Assembly: GCA_947044405.1 (NCBI GenBank)
Contig: CAMRHE010000647.1
Span: 372,001 to 436,000 of the forward strand
Origin: Leptodactylus fallax
Lineage: Eukaryota; Chordata; Amphibia; Anura; Leptodactylidae
DNA: 64,000 bases
Direction of reading: 5' to 3'
Of this stretch, positions 22,503-34,390 are shown in pieces; within the stretch, counting starts at the first letter, position 1; each line of letters opens with the position of its first letter. The notes under the pieces are model-generated. The model had not been told where the DNA came from. It saw only the letters and a program-made list of their open reading frames with translations, and ran no database searches. A program made the translations under genes and the position numbers.

Positions 22503-22679
22503 TTATTGACTTAAAGTGTGCTTGTCATTTCAGGTGACTCTTCAGGATAAGCTGTTCTGTATGTGTACATGAGTATTACCACAATTTCTGTTCATTATAT
22601 GACTTATGTTTATCTGTTTTACCCCACTGCATTTTATAGTTTAAGTTTTCTCTGAACTGGTGAGTGGAGTTTGGCTGCC

Positions 22680-23165
22680 ATACACAACTCACAACGATCA
22701 GGCAAAATTGTGGTCAAGTCCGGTCTAAAGGTCAGGGGCAGACAATGGAGAATCAGAGTAATTGGAAGCCAAAAGTTCATAAACATAAGATTAGCAGGTC
22801 AGGAACAGAATCAGTAACAGGCTAAGAGTCGAGAAACAGGCCACGGTCAATACACGGATAATCAATCAGGAACTGAAGCAGGAAACCTTTGCAGGAACTG
22901 GAAATCATGTACATATGTTGCTTGGGCACATTTCAGAGGGCTGAGCGGGTTTAAATAGACATGAGCTGCTTGGGGTTGACTGGGCAGGGCTCACAGGTAT
23001 ATTTGTTAAACTCTCAAGTTGCTGAGAGGGAGGGCGTGCCCAGGTGCATTAGTAGCAGGTCGATGGCTAGATGGAGAAGCATGGGCTGCATGGTGAGAAA
23101 CCAAGGGACATGTGCTTGCCAGGAGTAGTAGTACGACAGAAATTGTAGACTGCTGTCATTACACA
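22680..23165 (-). mobile_element. possible LTR-retrotransposon piece (LTR-like)
   Basis: Read on the minus strand the segment begins TGTAATGACAGCAGTC and runs through AGCCC/CAGGAAC-rich sequence to near TATGGCAGCC. Its internal words (AGGTCAGGAACAG, CAATACACGGATAATCAATC) resemble those in 24480-24800. No ORF, and no target duplication identified. Confidence 0.3.
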
Positions 23166-24319
23166 GGATAAACAAAGCCAACAAATTATAGATAACAAAT
23201 TTAAGCCATCTGTTGCCTCTTTTGCTCCTCATTTGAGATCCACTACCATCCTTGAGTGGGGAAATCACTCCAATAGCACAGGTACAGGAGGGAGACTTCC
23301 AACACTAATACCACTCTGTTGTAGGGCTGATTATGCACAATGAACAGATCTTTTTGTGTCAATATTGTTGCAGAGAAAATCAACTTTTAATTAGTATGCA
23401 AATAACCTGTTTGGTGCTAGAGCATCTGTAGTTTTCACATAGTGCAATCGCTAAAGATTGATAGGTCCTGAGGTTTGGAAACCACAGGCAACAGATGAAG
23501 CCACTCCCTGTGAGCACAGCTCATTTGCTTAAAAATAAACACTCTTTTGACACAAACATGCCGAGACTTGACCTTGTTAACAGATCCATTGTTGATTGAT
23601 TGTTTAACAGATCCATGTGGGATCCATCTTTTTCTTGACCCATTCACTTCAGTGGAAACGGACCCAGTAGTTATAGACCATGGACACCACACAACCATGG
23701 AAGTCGGTCATGTGAATAGGCAGTAAAAATAGATTTTCTTGCTGGCAAGATTGCACTTTGACATATAAAAAGGTATGTTCACTGTGCCAGAAACCATTCC
23801 TACAACAGCATATAAGTGGATTAGAAACTATTTTGGTGGCGCTAGACTCCCTGTAATAACTGGGATCTAAATATCTTTGCATTCCAAAAGCCATTAATAT
23901 TTTTATGTTTTGGTGAATGTAGCTGTAAGAAAGGCAAGTTGTATATTTCAATAGCACCCTACTTGGGTACATATAACATATTGGGGGAATTTATTAAGAC
24001 TAGCATTCTATATGACAGTCTTAATCAAGTCCAGAGCTGGCACAAGATGCGCCTGAATAATTAGAAGAGGCTTCACACTCTTAATAATTCAGGCATGCTC
24101 CATTGCACCAGAATTGAAATCTACGCTAGTCATATAATTTGATTTATTTGGGAGCAGGTTATAGAAAAAAATGGCAGCACATTTGCCATTTTTTTTATTT
24201 TTCTCTCTACATTGTGCTCCATGCAGTATAATAAGTTATCTTTTTTGGTAGTCGGTATAAATGCAATGGTACCAAAAATGCTTTTTTTTTTTTAATAAAA
24301 AATGAGGCTTATGTTTTTT
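23166..24319. other. unassigned sequence with two dispersed-repeat fragments
   Basis: 23715-23850 (GATTGCACTTTGACA... AGCATATAAGTGGATTAG) matches 37955-38060 (GATTGTGCTTTGGCA... AGCATATAAGTGGTTTAC). 23985-24140 begins GGGGGAATTTATTAAGACTAG, like 39890 onward. No gene. Confidence 0.6.
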
Positions 24320-25023
24320 TTTTTTTTTGGGGGGGCGCTTTTTTTAAATAAAACTTTATTAAACTCTGTAAGAGAATCGCTAGAGGAATGATCCCCCAGT
24401 GCTGCTGCAGAACCCTGGGGGGAGGGGCACAACAAGACAGTGAGCCCTAAACTGAACCCCCCACTGTCCCTGGCTAACTTGCCTAACTGTCCTAGGCGAC
24501 AGCAGCAACTGGTCAACAGGCCCTACCTAAAATAGGTGACAACACAGAACGCAGACAGGACGAACAACAAAAAGGGAGGTCAGCAAGCCAAGGGGTCGGT
24601 AACAGACGAGCAATTTAGTACAGAATCAAAGTCCAAGAGAATAGTCAAAAGTCAAGGCCAGATGTCAGGAACAGGAATACAGATAACAAAAACAGCAAGG
24701 AGTAATAGCCAGAACGCACAAAGCAATAACCAGTGACCATGTGAGGGCTGACAACCTGTTTATAGAAAGTCTGGACCAGACCCAGATTGGATTGGTAGAC
24801 AGGCTGTCAATCACACAGGCAAGGCTAAGATTAACTATTAGTGGAGCAGAGGAAAACCAAGGTGAAGGAAACGGGTGGGGCAGAAAATCAATTACATAGT
24901 CTAGGACAGTGTTCAGACTGAGCAACAAGAAACCTACGCAAGGAATCAAACTGAACACGCATCCTTTGCCGCAGCGTGCGAGCAGAGGGTAGCGCAGAGA
25001 CTCGAACAGGCAGAGACGTTACA
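24320..25023 (-). mobile_element. probable solo LTR, minus strand
   Basis: Read on the minus strand it starts TGTAACGTCTCTGCCTGTTC at 25023 and proceeds through about 700 bp. Near the far end it has TTTAATAAAGTTTTATTTAA (24340-24362), which fits a poly(A) signal, and then a G-rich/T-rich boundary. There is no coding region. A target duplication is not evident because of the homopolymers at 24310-24335. Confidence 0.5.
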
Positions 25024-25086
25024 AACTCATTTTACTGCCATTTTTGTCCCACTCAGGAAAGTTGAAACAGCAATTCTTTTCATGTA

Positions 25087-25460
25087 TAGGTGCATCTCAA
25101 TAAATTAGAATATCTTTGAAACGTTCATTCATTTCACTAATTCAGTAATACAATTAATAATCAGCGTCTTCCATGATTGTGTGTCCTACTGAACCACACT
25201 GAGGGATCATTTAAAGGCTTAGGAAACCTTGGCAGGTGACACTGAATTTACAATACTGAACTTTTTTACAATATTCAAATTTTCTTAGATTTGGGTTTTC
25301 ATTACCTGTAATCCATAATCAACATTTACAGAAATAAAACACTTGAAATAGAACACTGTGTGTGTAAAGAATCTAGAAAATATAGAAGGTCACTTTTTTA
25401 ATTTAATTACTGAAAGAAATAAAAGTTTCAAAGATATTCTGATTTATTGAGATGCACCTG
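25087..25460. mobile_element. Tc1-derived MITE (GGTGCATCTCAATAAATTAG ends)
   Basis: Inverted ends GGTGCATCTCAATAAATTAG and its near-complement (CTGATTTATTGAGATGCACC) are flanked by TA at 25085-25086 and 25461-25462. Inner words (TTTGAAACGTTCATTCATTT, AAAGTTTCAAAGATATTC) are also inverted. The 374-bp unit lacks a transposase and looks like an internal-deletion derivative of a Tc1-like transposon. Confidence 0.85.
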
Positions 25461-25462
25461 TA

Positions 25463-26849
25463 CAATGTTTCAAAGTACCGTAGCCAGAAATGGATGGTAC
25501 ACCTGGATGGTAGACATGGGAGTTTGTTAGGTCTTGGCTGTCATGGAAATGCATTAATACTCCATGATGGTATTGTGGGTTGCTGATGGCCAGACAGAGG
25601 GAACTCTGTCCCTTTCTCAAGCACCTTACATGCTGTGGGCTCTATGGACCTGATCTTTATGACATCTAAAGGGTTAAATTAGCAGACCTGCTGATGGATA
25701 TATACGTCATAGCTCATTAATGGGTTTTTAGCATCTGAAAATTGTTCTATCCCGTACTCCTATGTAACAAAATGAAAATTAGTTACAACTAATATGGTAT
25801 TTATTGGCTATATTAGATTCTTAGTTACTTAGCCTTTCCAGAAACAGCCATAACTAAGAAAAAAAGGAAAAAAAAACAGCTAAATAGAATTTTTACCAAC
25901 CTGAACAAACCAGAAAATTCAAAGATTATTTTCTTTTTTGGTATCTGCTCTTGTGCATTTTGTTTTTTGTCCAAAGTCCATACTATATTCATTTCTAATT
26001 AGCATTTCAGAGAGAAAAAAGAGGATAGACATTATACGTGGATTATATGTTGATCTTATGCTTCTCAGCAAAATTTACAAAAATGAACATGAGCTTCTTA
26101 GTATACATGATGATCAAGGTGTATAAGCCCCCACTAGCCACTTCACGGTGACCTCTGTATAGTGGGTCCCTACTCTACTGGATGCAGCGCCGCACAGCAA
26201 CCACCATTACCACAACACAGCGCCCACAGTCAAAAGCTATAAAAAGCTATCCTAGAAAGCAATAGCAATGATACTGTATGTCACAGCTGAGCAGATATAT
26301 TTTTTGTCAGCATCATCGTAGTACTGTTTCATTGTATGGTAATCTCATTTTTGTTTATATTTTGCCCCTGCTCAGCTAAGAAAATGAATTCTGGCTGCAC
26401 TGTTTAATAATACATCTAATAGCAGCTTACCATCTACAATACTCCTAAGGTGTGTCTGTAATTACATTACAATGTGCGTAATAGCTTCTAACGCTGCTAG
26501 TGCTTCTTTTCCAATTAGCTATTACAATTTGTTCCCATTGGGGTGCACGACAATCTCTCACAGTGTTTTACGCATGGTCAGCTCTCCCAAATCCCTAATA
26601 TATGAGAATTGACTTCTCTGTCTGCAATGGAAGCTTTCATAATGTAGCTTGTGCTGCTTGGTCGGCAGTGTTGGTCCCTGTCTTGCAGAAAAGCAGATTA
26701 GTACAGCTCTTCCTCCATTAAGCCGTCAGTTTTAATTTAACAGAGCAGCTCAGAGCATGGAGACTATTTCCTTTACTATTCTGTTTCAAAGGTGTGTGAA
26801 AGATAAGGAATAAACGTTAGCTTAAATGAACCTGTTTGCATTTTCACAG
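25463..26849. other. repeat-poor sequence upstream of the SRRM3 exon
   Basis: This is one of the longer stretches without a recognisable transposon. It ends in a modest pyrimidine tract and the acceptor CATTTTCACAG (AG at 26848-26849). The part at 26390-26790 looks compositionally unique and could be conserved intronic DNA; that cannot be tested from one genome. Confidence 0.5.
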
Positions 26850-27103
26850 GAAGAATAAGAGCTGTAAGGAGGCATTGCAATGTCGGTTTGCAACAATGGT
26901 GCCAGGATTCCATCACCACAAGAAGCTGCAAATGGTTTTAGCCAGCCTAGTGCCTCAGGCACCTGGCATAAATCAGAAGAAGAAGCAAGAGCTGCAGAAC
27001 CCAACATTGTTAAGAAGGCCCACAGAGAAATTTTGGACCATGAGCGGAAAAGAAGGGTAGAACTAAAGTGCATGGAGCTGCAGGAAATGATGGAGGAACA
27101 GGG
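26850..27103 (+). other. srrm3: SRRM3 exon (short 5' UTR plus first coding segment)
   Basis: The exon is bounded by an acceptor (TTTTCACAG, 26841-26849) and a consensus donor (GTAAGT, 27104-27109). Thirty bases of untranslated sequence precede the ATG at 26880. The 5'-most exon(s) and the promoter were not recognised upstream in the window. Confidence 0.85.
26880..27103 (+). CDS. srrm3: SRRM3 N-terminal coding exon
   Basis: The reading MSVCNNGARIPSPQEAANGF, then a QPSASGTW stretch, an acidic-alanine segment (SEEEARAAEP) and KKAHREILDHERKRRVELKC, MELQEMMEEQG matches the N-terminus of vertebrate SRRM3, including the start of the cwf21 motif shared with SRRM2. SRRM3 is a nuclear serine/arginine-repeat splicing protein that, with SRRM4, promotes neural microexon inclusion; the cwf21 domain links such proteins to the spliceosome. 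SRRM2 differs in its N-terminus and has RCLELEEMMEEQG here, and SRRM4 lacks this motif, so SRRM3 is preferred. The exon ends after two bases of the glycine codon (phase 2). The rest of cwf21 and the Arg/Ser-rich tail must be in exons beyond the window. This is the only host coding sequence I can support. Confidence 0.9.
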
Positions 27104-28470
27104 GTAAGTCATTATGCAATAGCAGCCTTGTAAAAATCCAATTATAATGTAAAGGACACATTCTATTCTTGTATAGACACTAGTTATAGCATTATAAGGT
27201 ATACTTTGTCAAAGTCTGGACTGAGCTGAGGAAGAAGCTTCTATTCTGCACGTACATTTAACACTTGTAAGACTTAAGTCATGTTCTGGGTTACTGCATA
27301 CATTTGTGGGTACAGCACTTTTCTGTATGATTTCAATACTGTATGTAATATAAAGCAAAATGTATTTTGGTCTAATTGGGACAGAATACTATCATAGCTT
27401 ATCCAAATACATTTCTTTTCAGTAATATGAAGCACTGGTTTGTGATGAACTACAGAAGTCTTTCCTGAATAACATGTTCTCTCTAATAAGTCTCTGTTCA
27501 CACTAGTGGTGTGACTTCCATTTATAATGAGACAGTTCCATCTTCTTACTTATCTAAATACATTATAGTGTTCACTATTCTGCTATTATTTTGGAAGGCA
27601 AGAATAGTATTGCAAACTGTTATTCCTTCTGTAAAAAAATATAAGAAATCCCATAATAAACCCACATTGAAAGTGTCATTAAAGACATTTTTAATCCAGT
27701 TATAGACACACATGAAAAAGGGCTACGCCTGACATGCATTGTGTGTCTAACTATAACTGGATTCAAGTCTGGAACACTGGATCAGTGCCATCTGCCTCTT
27801 TTTTGGGATAAGTTTCCCACTTTTTATCACCCTTGTTAAAAAAGTAAGAAAGTATTTGTCATTCAAATTTCATTTTTGAGTAGCGTTAAACAAATTATTG
27901 GAGGAGATTGTCAACAATTACATTATTCCGAAGGCTCAATTTAATAAATAAGAGATAGCAGGACTCCTGAGTAGGCAATTATCTCATTGAAAGCACCACT
28001 ATCACACTGCAATTACATAGACTGGCAAGTCCCCAATCTCTCCATATCACGCAAGAAGGATTTCTAAGCATAATTTAAATTGTTCATTCTCATTGACTAT
28101 ACAGTACATTAGTCCTAAGCTTCAGAACATAATAATAAAAATGTTTTATAGCTATAGTAAGTTTAGAATATATACTGTATACCATACACACGGAAAAGCT
28201 ACACATACCTGTTATGGAGGAAAAAAAAAGTACAGAGAAGTTAATAGTAGCACAGCACTTGATGTACAGTATATGGATAAATAGATCAGATTTACATATT
28301 TTCCTTCACTATTCGTTTTACCTTGCTTGAAAAGAGTGATTTAAGTTCTGAGAAGTATGCTTTGAGCAAATCAAATGTCTTTTTGCTCCCCACACCTACC
28401 ACAACATTCAGTGTCTCACACTGAATGAGAAAAACTGCATCCCCCACTTTACTCATCCCCTGTTCCTTTA
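27104..28470. other. SRRM3 intron, unassigned
   Basis: Begins with the donor GTAAGT. No further exon or classifiable element; 27690-27770 contains a short inverted pair (CCAGTTATAGACACACA / TGTGTGTCTAACTATAAC) that could be a small MITE end. Confidence 0.5.
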
Positions 28471-28740
28471 GGCCAGGGTCCCACGTTGTGAAAATGCTGA
28501 GTTTTACATTACCTGCATAGTAGATGGGATGATCCTATTCACACATTACAGAAAAAAATTTGCAGCGGAAAAGCAACGTTTTCAAAAACGCTTGCGTTTT
28601 AGAAAATTGCAGCATGTCAATTATACCTACGGAAAGGCTGGTGTTTTCCGTATAGGTATAATAGGGGCAGAAAGCCCGCAGAGGAAACTCTGTGAACTTT
28701 CTGTGAAAAACACTGCAGAAAAAAAATGCAATGTATACTG
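28471..28740. mobile_element. TWA-flanked MITE (GGCC..GGTCCCACG end), 3' truncated
   Basis: Starts TTA then GGCCAGGGTCCCACGTTG and contains AATTGCAGCATGTCAATTAT, TACCTACGGAAA and its complement, the hallmarks of the copies at 37591 and 51031. The right terminus is not recognisable after about 28740. Confidence 0.65.
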
Positions 28741-28854
28741 CAATACAGAGCCAGAAACATGTTGCTATATACACGGTGGTGAAATTATTAATGGTGAAAT
28801 CTGTGGCCGTCACGGGTAGTGATAATGGTTAATATTAAATACACCCCTGTTGGT

Positions 28855-29190
28855 ATAGAGCTGTGAAGGGGAATGTATGATTGTCCAGGGTAGTACAGGG
28901 TTTAATTTTAAATTCGCTGCTGGTCTACAGCAGGTTTAATACTTAATTCCCTGGGGTCCCAAGGGAGTAAAATAATTAAAGATAGCATCTCTGGTGGATT
29001 AGGGCAGTAAGAAGTAGTTAGTTATACTTTTACTACTGGTCTAGGGCAGTCAAAGGGTTTAACAGGGCCTAGGGTAGTAAAGGGAAAATTTTACTGTAGG
29101 GAAGGGGATAATTATACATTTCCTAGTAAACCAAGGCTGTTATGGGGGTAATTTTACATTCATTGGTGATCTAGGACAGTAATCAGTAAC
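28855..29190. repeat. degenerate tandem repeat, roughly 60-bp unit
   Basis: Units combine GGTCTAGGGCAGTAAAGGG with TTTAATTTTACATTC-type sequence, five to six times, strongly diverged. Confidence 0.6.
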
Positions 29191-30401
29191 TATACTCAGC
29201 TCGTACTGTTAGTACAGAATAGGGGATAGAGGTAACTGCGTGAGTGGTCTGTACAACTACTGAGAGAGGGTTTTGTTCACTCCTAATACTTACATGGGTT
29301 CCAGCCTATGAAAGTCCTATAGGTAGAGGCATTTGTTTGCCATTGGCTACCCTGAAAAACTAGCCCTGGTTCTCTGTGTTTTCAATTCTTTAGTGCTTGA
29401 TCACTCTTGCTTGAAGCAATTTTGTATATTAGAGATTTGTAGATAATTTGATTTCTTAATAAATGAATTAAATGTTCAGTTCTTTGTCAGTATATGGTAG
29501 ATTCCCTTGATAATGGTGTGCATTTTCTGTGACTAATTAGAATATTCTCTAAAATGTCATCTTCATGCACTCGACTGCATTTGTTATAAACTTATTAGTG
29601 AGCAGTTGCTAAGTAGAGACCTAGCCACATTGTTAATATTTACTAAATTTTCTTAAGTGCCATCAAGTGAAGCACCATACAGTGCTAGTGTGTACAGAGC
29701 CTCTAATGACTTGAACATTAAACATAGCTTGAATGCAATTGAACTTGTTCCTATTGAATCTGTGCATGTTATCTAACTCAGGTACAGAGATCACATTAAT
29801 GTTGTATCTGTATGTGTAATTAATCATCTTGAGTAGAGATACAGTGTTCAGTTGTAGTTATATCAGCCAAATGTGAATGCTACTTTGACACATACTAGAA
29901 AGAGAGAACCTAAGATGAGAAACACATACCTAATATAGCGGTATTTGAAATCGAGATGTCGTCCATGGACTGCGCATGTGCGGGAACTATAGAAGAATCG
30001 CAGGAGCCACGTATAAGTGGAAATAATTGAGCATGCACGAGAAATACATGAAACATCGCGAGAATGGTGCTACAATGCACCAGAAGGAAATACACTCAGC
30101 GAGATCTCGTCTATGCCGCACAAATGACAGCAGTAGTATGTTTCAAAGCATATGTGCAGTCCAGAAGCCTCTATACGATACTTTTGATGCTGATAGAACA
30201 TACTACCTACCTAAACTTTTTTGTATACTCATTCAAGATAACAGCATTTTCTAATTGAAATTGCCTCTTTCAGTAGGATAAAGTACCCTGCCACACAACA
30301 TAAGTTGCTCACAAATGATTTAAGTATCGTGATGAAGAGTTTATGTACAGTATATATAGTTTTTATCTTTTTCCATTTTATTTTCAGGTTAAGGGTTTTT
30401 T
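29191..30401. other. unassigned intron
   Basis: No exon or classifiable element seen; 29935-30130 has several CpG dinucleotides and short ORFs without recognisable motifs. Confidence 0.45.
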
Positions 30402-31428
30402 TTAAAGGTGTTGTCTCATGAAGAAAAACTCTTTCCATAGGAGCTACTAGGCATTATTGACGTTTTAGAGGGAGCAGGAGCAATACTAGAATTCTGTGGG
30501 CCACGGGGTAAATTTTGGGAGCAGCCCCTCTCTTTTCCATCACACCAGCATTTTGCTTAGATGCTTAGGTCCCAATGGTGTTACAAGATTTTTATGCATG
30601 ATAGTGCATGTGTAATTATTAGCAAAGATATTAGTTAAGAAATACCACCTCTTTGCAGGGAACAAATATTATCATTATACTGTTACTGATCAAAACCCAG
30701 CACATCAAGGCCAACATTGCACTATATAAGGACCAAGCAGTGACACTAGATTATGACCACACTTTACCTTAACATAATAACTGAATAATACCATCACTAA
30801 CCAAAGTCCCAAAAGAACCACCATAAAGTGAACCACTGCTTTGTGCACCTTAGTAGTAATTCCCTCCTTTGTGCCCTCACATAGTAGTAATGCCCCCCTT
30901 TGTACCTCCAGAAAATCGTAGTGCCCGTTTGTGCTCCATATAGTAGTAATGCAACCCTTATGCTCCATCTAGTAATAATACCCCTTTGTGCCCTATATAG
31001 TTATAATGCTCCCTTTTGTGTCCCTATATAGTAATAATACTTAATGCGTGACCCCCATACAGTAAGAATGCTCCCATTTGTCTCTTATATAGTAAATATC
31101 CTGTCCATACATCAGTACTATTTACACTGCACTTCCTGCTATTAATAATGCCTCTTCTGCTCCAATAAAAAACCCTAAACCTAACCCTGATCCAAGCAGT
31201 ATAGTCCTCTTCCTCCTGTAGTATTTTAGCAGACTTGGGTTATTAATATATTGTATTACATGGTTTGATATTCATTTGAATTGCTGACATGTAATGCTAA
31301 TTTTCTAGTGCAGCACCCACTAAAGGAAAAATGTATAGCCAGTTAGAACTTACCCTGACAATAACAGCAGATCGCAGGCTTGGCTTCCAATTAGAACAGA
31401 GATTTTCTTCATGAGACAACCCCATTAA
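30402..31428. mobile_element. T2-like element, about 1 kb, with a minisatellite inside
   Basis: Ends TTAAAGGTGTTGTCTCATGA and its counterpart TCATGAGACAACCCCATTAA are inverted and include TTAA; the match continues into GAAGAAAA / TTTTCTTC. The interior includes the block at 30834-31090, probably a nested insertion. Confidence 0.78.
30834..31090. repeat. degenerate minisatellite, about 30-bp unit (CCCTTTGTGCCCTATATAGT-type)
   Basis: Eight or so units of TAGTAATAATGCCCCCTTTG plus a variable part. Related in base order to the block at 9477. Confidence 0.8.
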
Positions 31429-32282
31429 CATGTATGTAGGGTTCTTAAGATGGCAGAAAACACATACTATGGTATTTCATAGTCATACATTCTGTAGTGT
31501 GGAAACTAATAGGTTTTGCTATAAGATCATTGAAAAAAAAAATATTGTGACGTTTACATTTACTGCTATTTTCCATTATTATTAGATTTATTTATTAACT
31601 TTATATTCTGTCCAATATGTTAATTATTTTTATAGAATTCTACATGCATTAAGCCTTAATTTTTTAGTACTTATTTCCCATAGAAATTAACTGATATCCA
31701 TTTCTATGGAGTTAGTTCTTAAAAATAATTTAGTCCAATCTATTTAATAAAGTAATGACCTGAGGATGGGAACATTTAACCTTTTTAGAGTCAAGCGTTA
31801 TTGTCAAACTAATATATACAGTTCTATTTTATATGTTAAATCAAAAGAGACTAAATTATGATACCTGCTCATCATGTGCTACATTATTATATCACTCTAA
31901 ATCCAACAATTTGTAATAGTTACAACATTCTTTCCTATAAAATTACTATTACTGATTTGTTCCTGAAATTGTCATTCATCAAGTTTTAATAGGAATGTCC
32001 TTGCCAATGCTCGCTTTTTTATTCTACAAATTAACTTTCCTGAAATTATAACATTCTTCCTTCCTGCTGTTGGTTAAGTTAGAATCTCGTTATATTCTTC
32101 TTGTTTTCTAAAAAATGTGTACAATGACCATGACCTATCAAGTTTTTGATCTTCTGCTTTCATTAGATTTCTGGTGAAGTCACAATGTTACAGGTTTTCT
32201 ATATTGTCTTTTCTCATTCTACAACACTAATCAAATAACTGTTTCTTTTTACAATTCCAATTACTATTTTTCTAGTCTGTCT
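31429..32282. other. unassigned AT-rich intron
   Basis: No gene or classifiable repeat. Confidence 0.5.
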
Positions 32283-32607
32283 TAGGGTATGTTCACACAG
32301 CGGATTTTGCCCCCCGAATCCAGGGCAGATTATGCCCGGAATCCGCCTCCCATTGTTTTCAATGGGAGGCAGAGATTGCAGCAGGATGTGGAAAAAAGAA
32401 GCGTACTGCTCGATCTTGCCGCGGATTCCGTGGCTGATTCAGCCGTGGAATCCGCGGCTCGAGACTCCCTGCTGATTAGGCCCAATCATCTGGGCCCATT
32501 CATCCGATGCACTGCATCAGCATCCAGTCGCTGCTGACCGTGGGCGAAAATGCCGGTGGGATAAAATGAAGAAAAATTCCTTTTCATTTTCCACCACGTG
32601 AACAAGA
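32283..32607. mobile_element. MITE with TGTTCACAC ends
   Basis: Left end TAGGGTATGTTCACACAGCG, right end CACGTGAACAAGAA. The interior has a perfect hairpin CCTCCCATTG / CAATGGGAGG (32347-32370) and repeated GCGGATTCCG words. Similar partial copies are at 52818-53093 and 56130-56315. Target duplication not resolved. Confidence 0.6.
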
Positions 32608-34175
32608 ATTTATTAGATTTCTATGTTTTAAAGAGTTCCTATTCGTAGTACCAGTCATAATAAACAGTATCATAATAAACAAGTCATAATAAACAGTATA
32701 AAAAGTGTCTAGTAGATCTATCCAAAATGTAGAAAGGGGTGACTGAAACTAGTAAATACAACCCTAGTACCAAACTTTTCCAGATAAGAGGCTGCAACAT
32801 AGCAGTCCGTATGTAAATGAGAACATTTAAATTATGTGGGCACTGACACTTTTAGACATTGAGCATTGTTGAAAGAGCTCATTGGTTGGTCAGAATTTGT
32901 AGATATAAAGGCATAATTTATACAATTTGACAGTAGGAGATGTGACTGTTTAAATGAGTTGTCTGAGATTAGAAAAAGTCTGTTTTTTTTTACCCCCAGA
33001 AATTGCATCATGCTTATCCATGGACCGTGTTTGGCACAGGTACTTTGAGTGATTAGGGCTGAGCCACTATACAAGACACAGCCCATGGACAAGAGTGGTA
33101 TGGAAGATCTTGCTTTTTTAGTTTTACCCAACCAGCCTTTAACCACTTAAGGACCAAGCCACCGTTATTGTCTTCCAACATTCCATCAGTCAAATTTTCT
33201 ATTTTAAAGAATTTTCATTGTTTTAAACAAAGAAAATACAAAATTTGCATGAATTAATAGTGCAGGCAATTTTAAGAAACTACAACAGCTGTCACTCAGA
33301 CACTGGCGGACCCAATTGACTACAATGGGGTCTGCTAATTCAAGATTTTTTTTCTCCGCCGAGGTCTGTGCAACAGAGTCTCCAATGGAGAGTTCAATGC
33401 AGAACCCAGGCTGTTTTCCTTCTTCATTTCTCTGCTAAAATGATTTTCACTTAGAACATTACTGCTTTATCCATCTTGAGATGTACTGCAGGTTACATGA
33501 CTTAGATGACTCATCTTTAGAAAGGGAAAGGGGGAGGAATGAACAGGAAAGTCAGGGAAAAACCAGGCTTATGCTGATGTTGGAGATGAATAGAAGGCTT
33601 CTATCACAACCTAAGCACTTTACTACAATCAATATGTGTCAATACCTCTCTATATATGTCCTGCATGATCTTGGGGCTTTTTCTAGGAGAGACAGAGAGA
33701 GAATTATAGAGCAGATTCTTCATCTACCTATTGTGAGCAGTGTATGGCATCAAGTCTGCACCCACCAGATTAGAAAGAACTACAAATTCCAGATAAGTCA
33801 TGCAAAGGGGACAACTGCAAAATATAGAACATATAGTGACCAAAGATAGTGTTACTCTTCATGCATACACACATAGAAGCTTATCCTGAAGCATCAAATG
33901 AAGCACAGGTATGATTTAACTTTCATGAGATAACTTATGATACAGAACAATATACTGTATATAAGTATTGAATTAACCAGGAATGATGGGGGTGCCAACA
34001 TGGGGATCGTTGCCAGAAAGATCAAATAAAGACATATTAACAGGTCACAGCAAATGATAACGAGTGAGAAATGAGTTAAAAGAGATATAGACTAAATTAT
34101 AAATTCTACCAGATCCATCAGATGTGAAGCCAGGGGTAACCAGGCACATAATGTGCTATCTGTGTGGGATATATA
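32608..34175. other. unassigned intron
   Basis: 33137-33200 (TTTAACCACTTAAGGACCAA) resembles the end of a dispersed TTAA-type repeat without a visible partner. An ORF at 33481-33849 has no recognisable motif. No exon found. Confidence 0.45.
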
Positions 34176-34177
34176 TA

Positions 34178-34390
34178 CAGTTGTGCTAAAAAGTTTACAT
34201 ACCCGAGCAGATTTTTTGGCTTTTTGGCCTTTTTTCAGAGAATAAGAATGATAACACAAAAACTTTTTCTCCACTCATGGTTAGTGGTTGGTTGAAGCCA
34301 TTTATTGTCAAACTTCTGTGTTTTCTCTTTTTAAATCATAATGACAACCAAAAACATCAAAATGACCCTGTTCAAAAGTTCACATACCCC
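34178..34390. repeat. left long inverted-repeat arm of the 34178 Tc1
   Basis: Pairs with 35285-35487. Inner direct repeat AAAAGTTCACATACCCC at 34374-34390. Confidence 0.9.

Noticed and set aside
26836..27060. Alternative-frame and antisense ORFs over the SRRM3 exon
   Set aside because: Only the frame from 26880 matches SRRM3 and agrees with the splice sites.
33481..33849. 122-codon ORF rich in charged residues
   Set aside because: No family resemblance, no splice or promoter context, and the length is within chance expectation for this much sequence.
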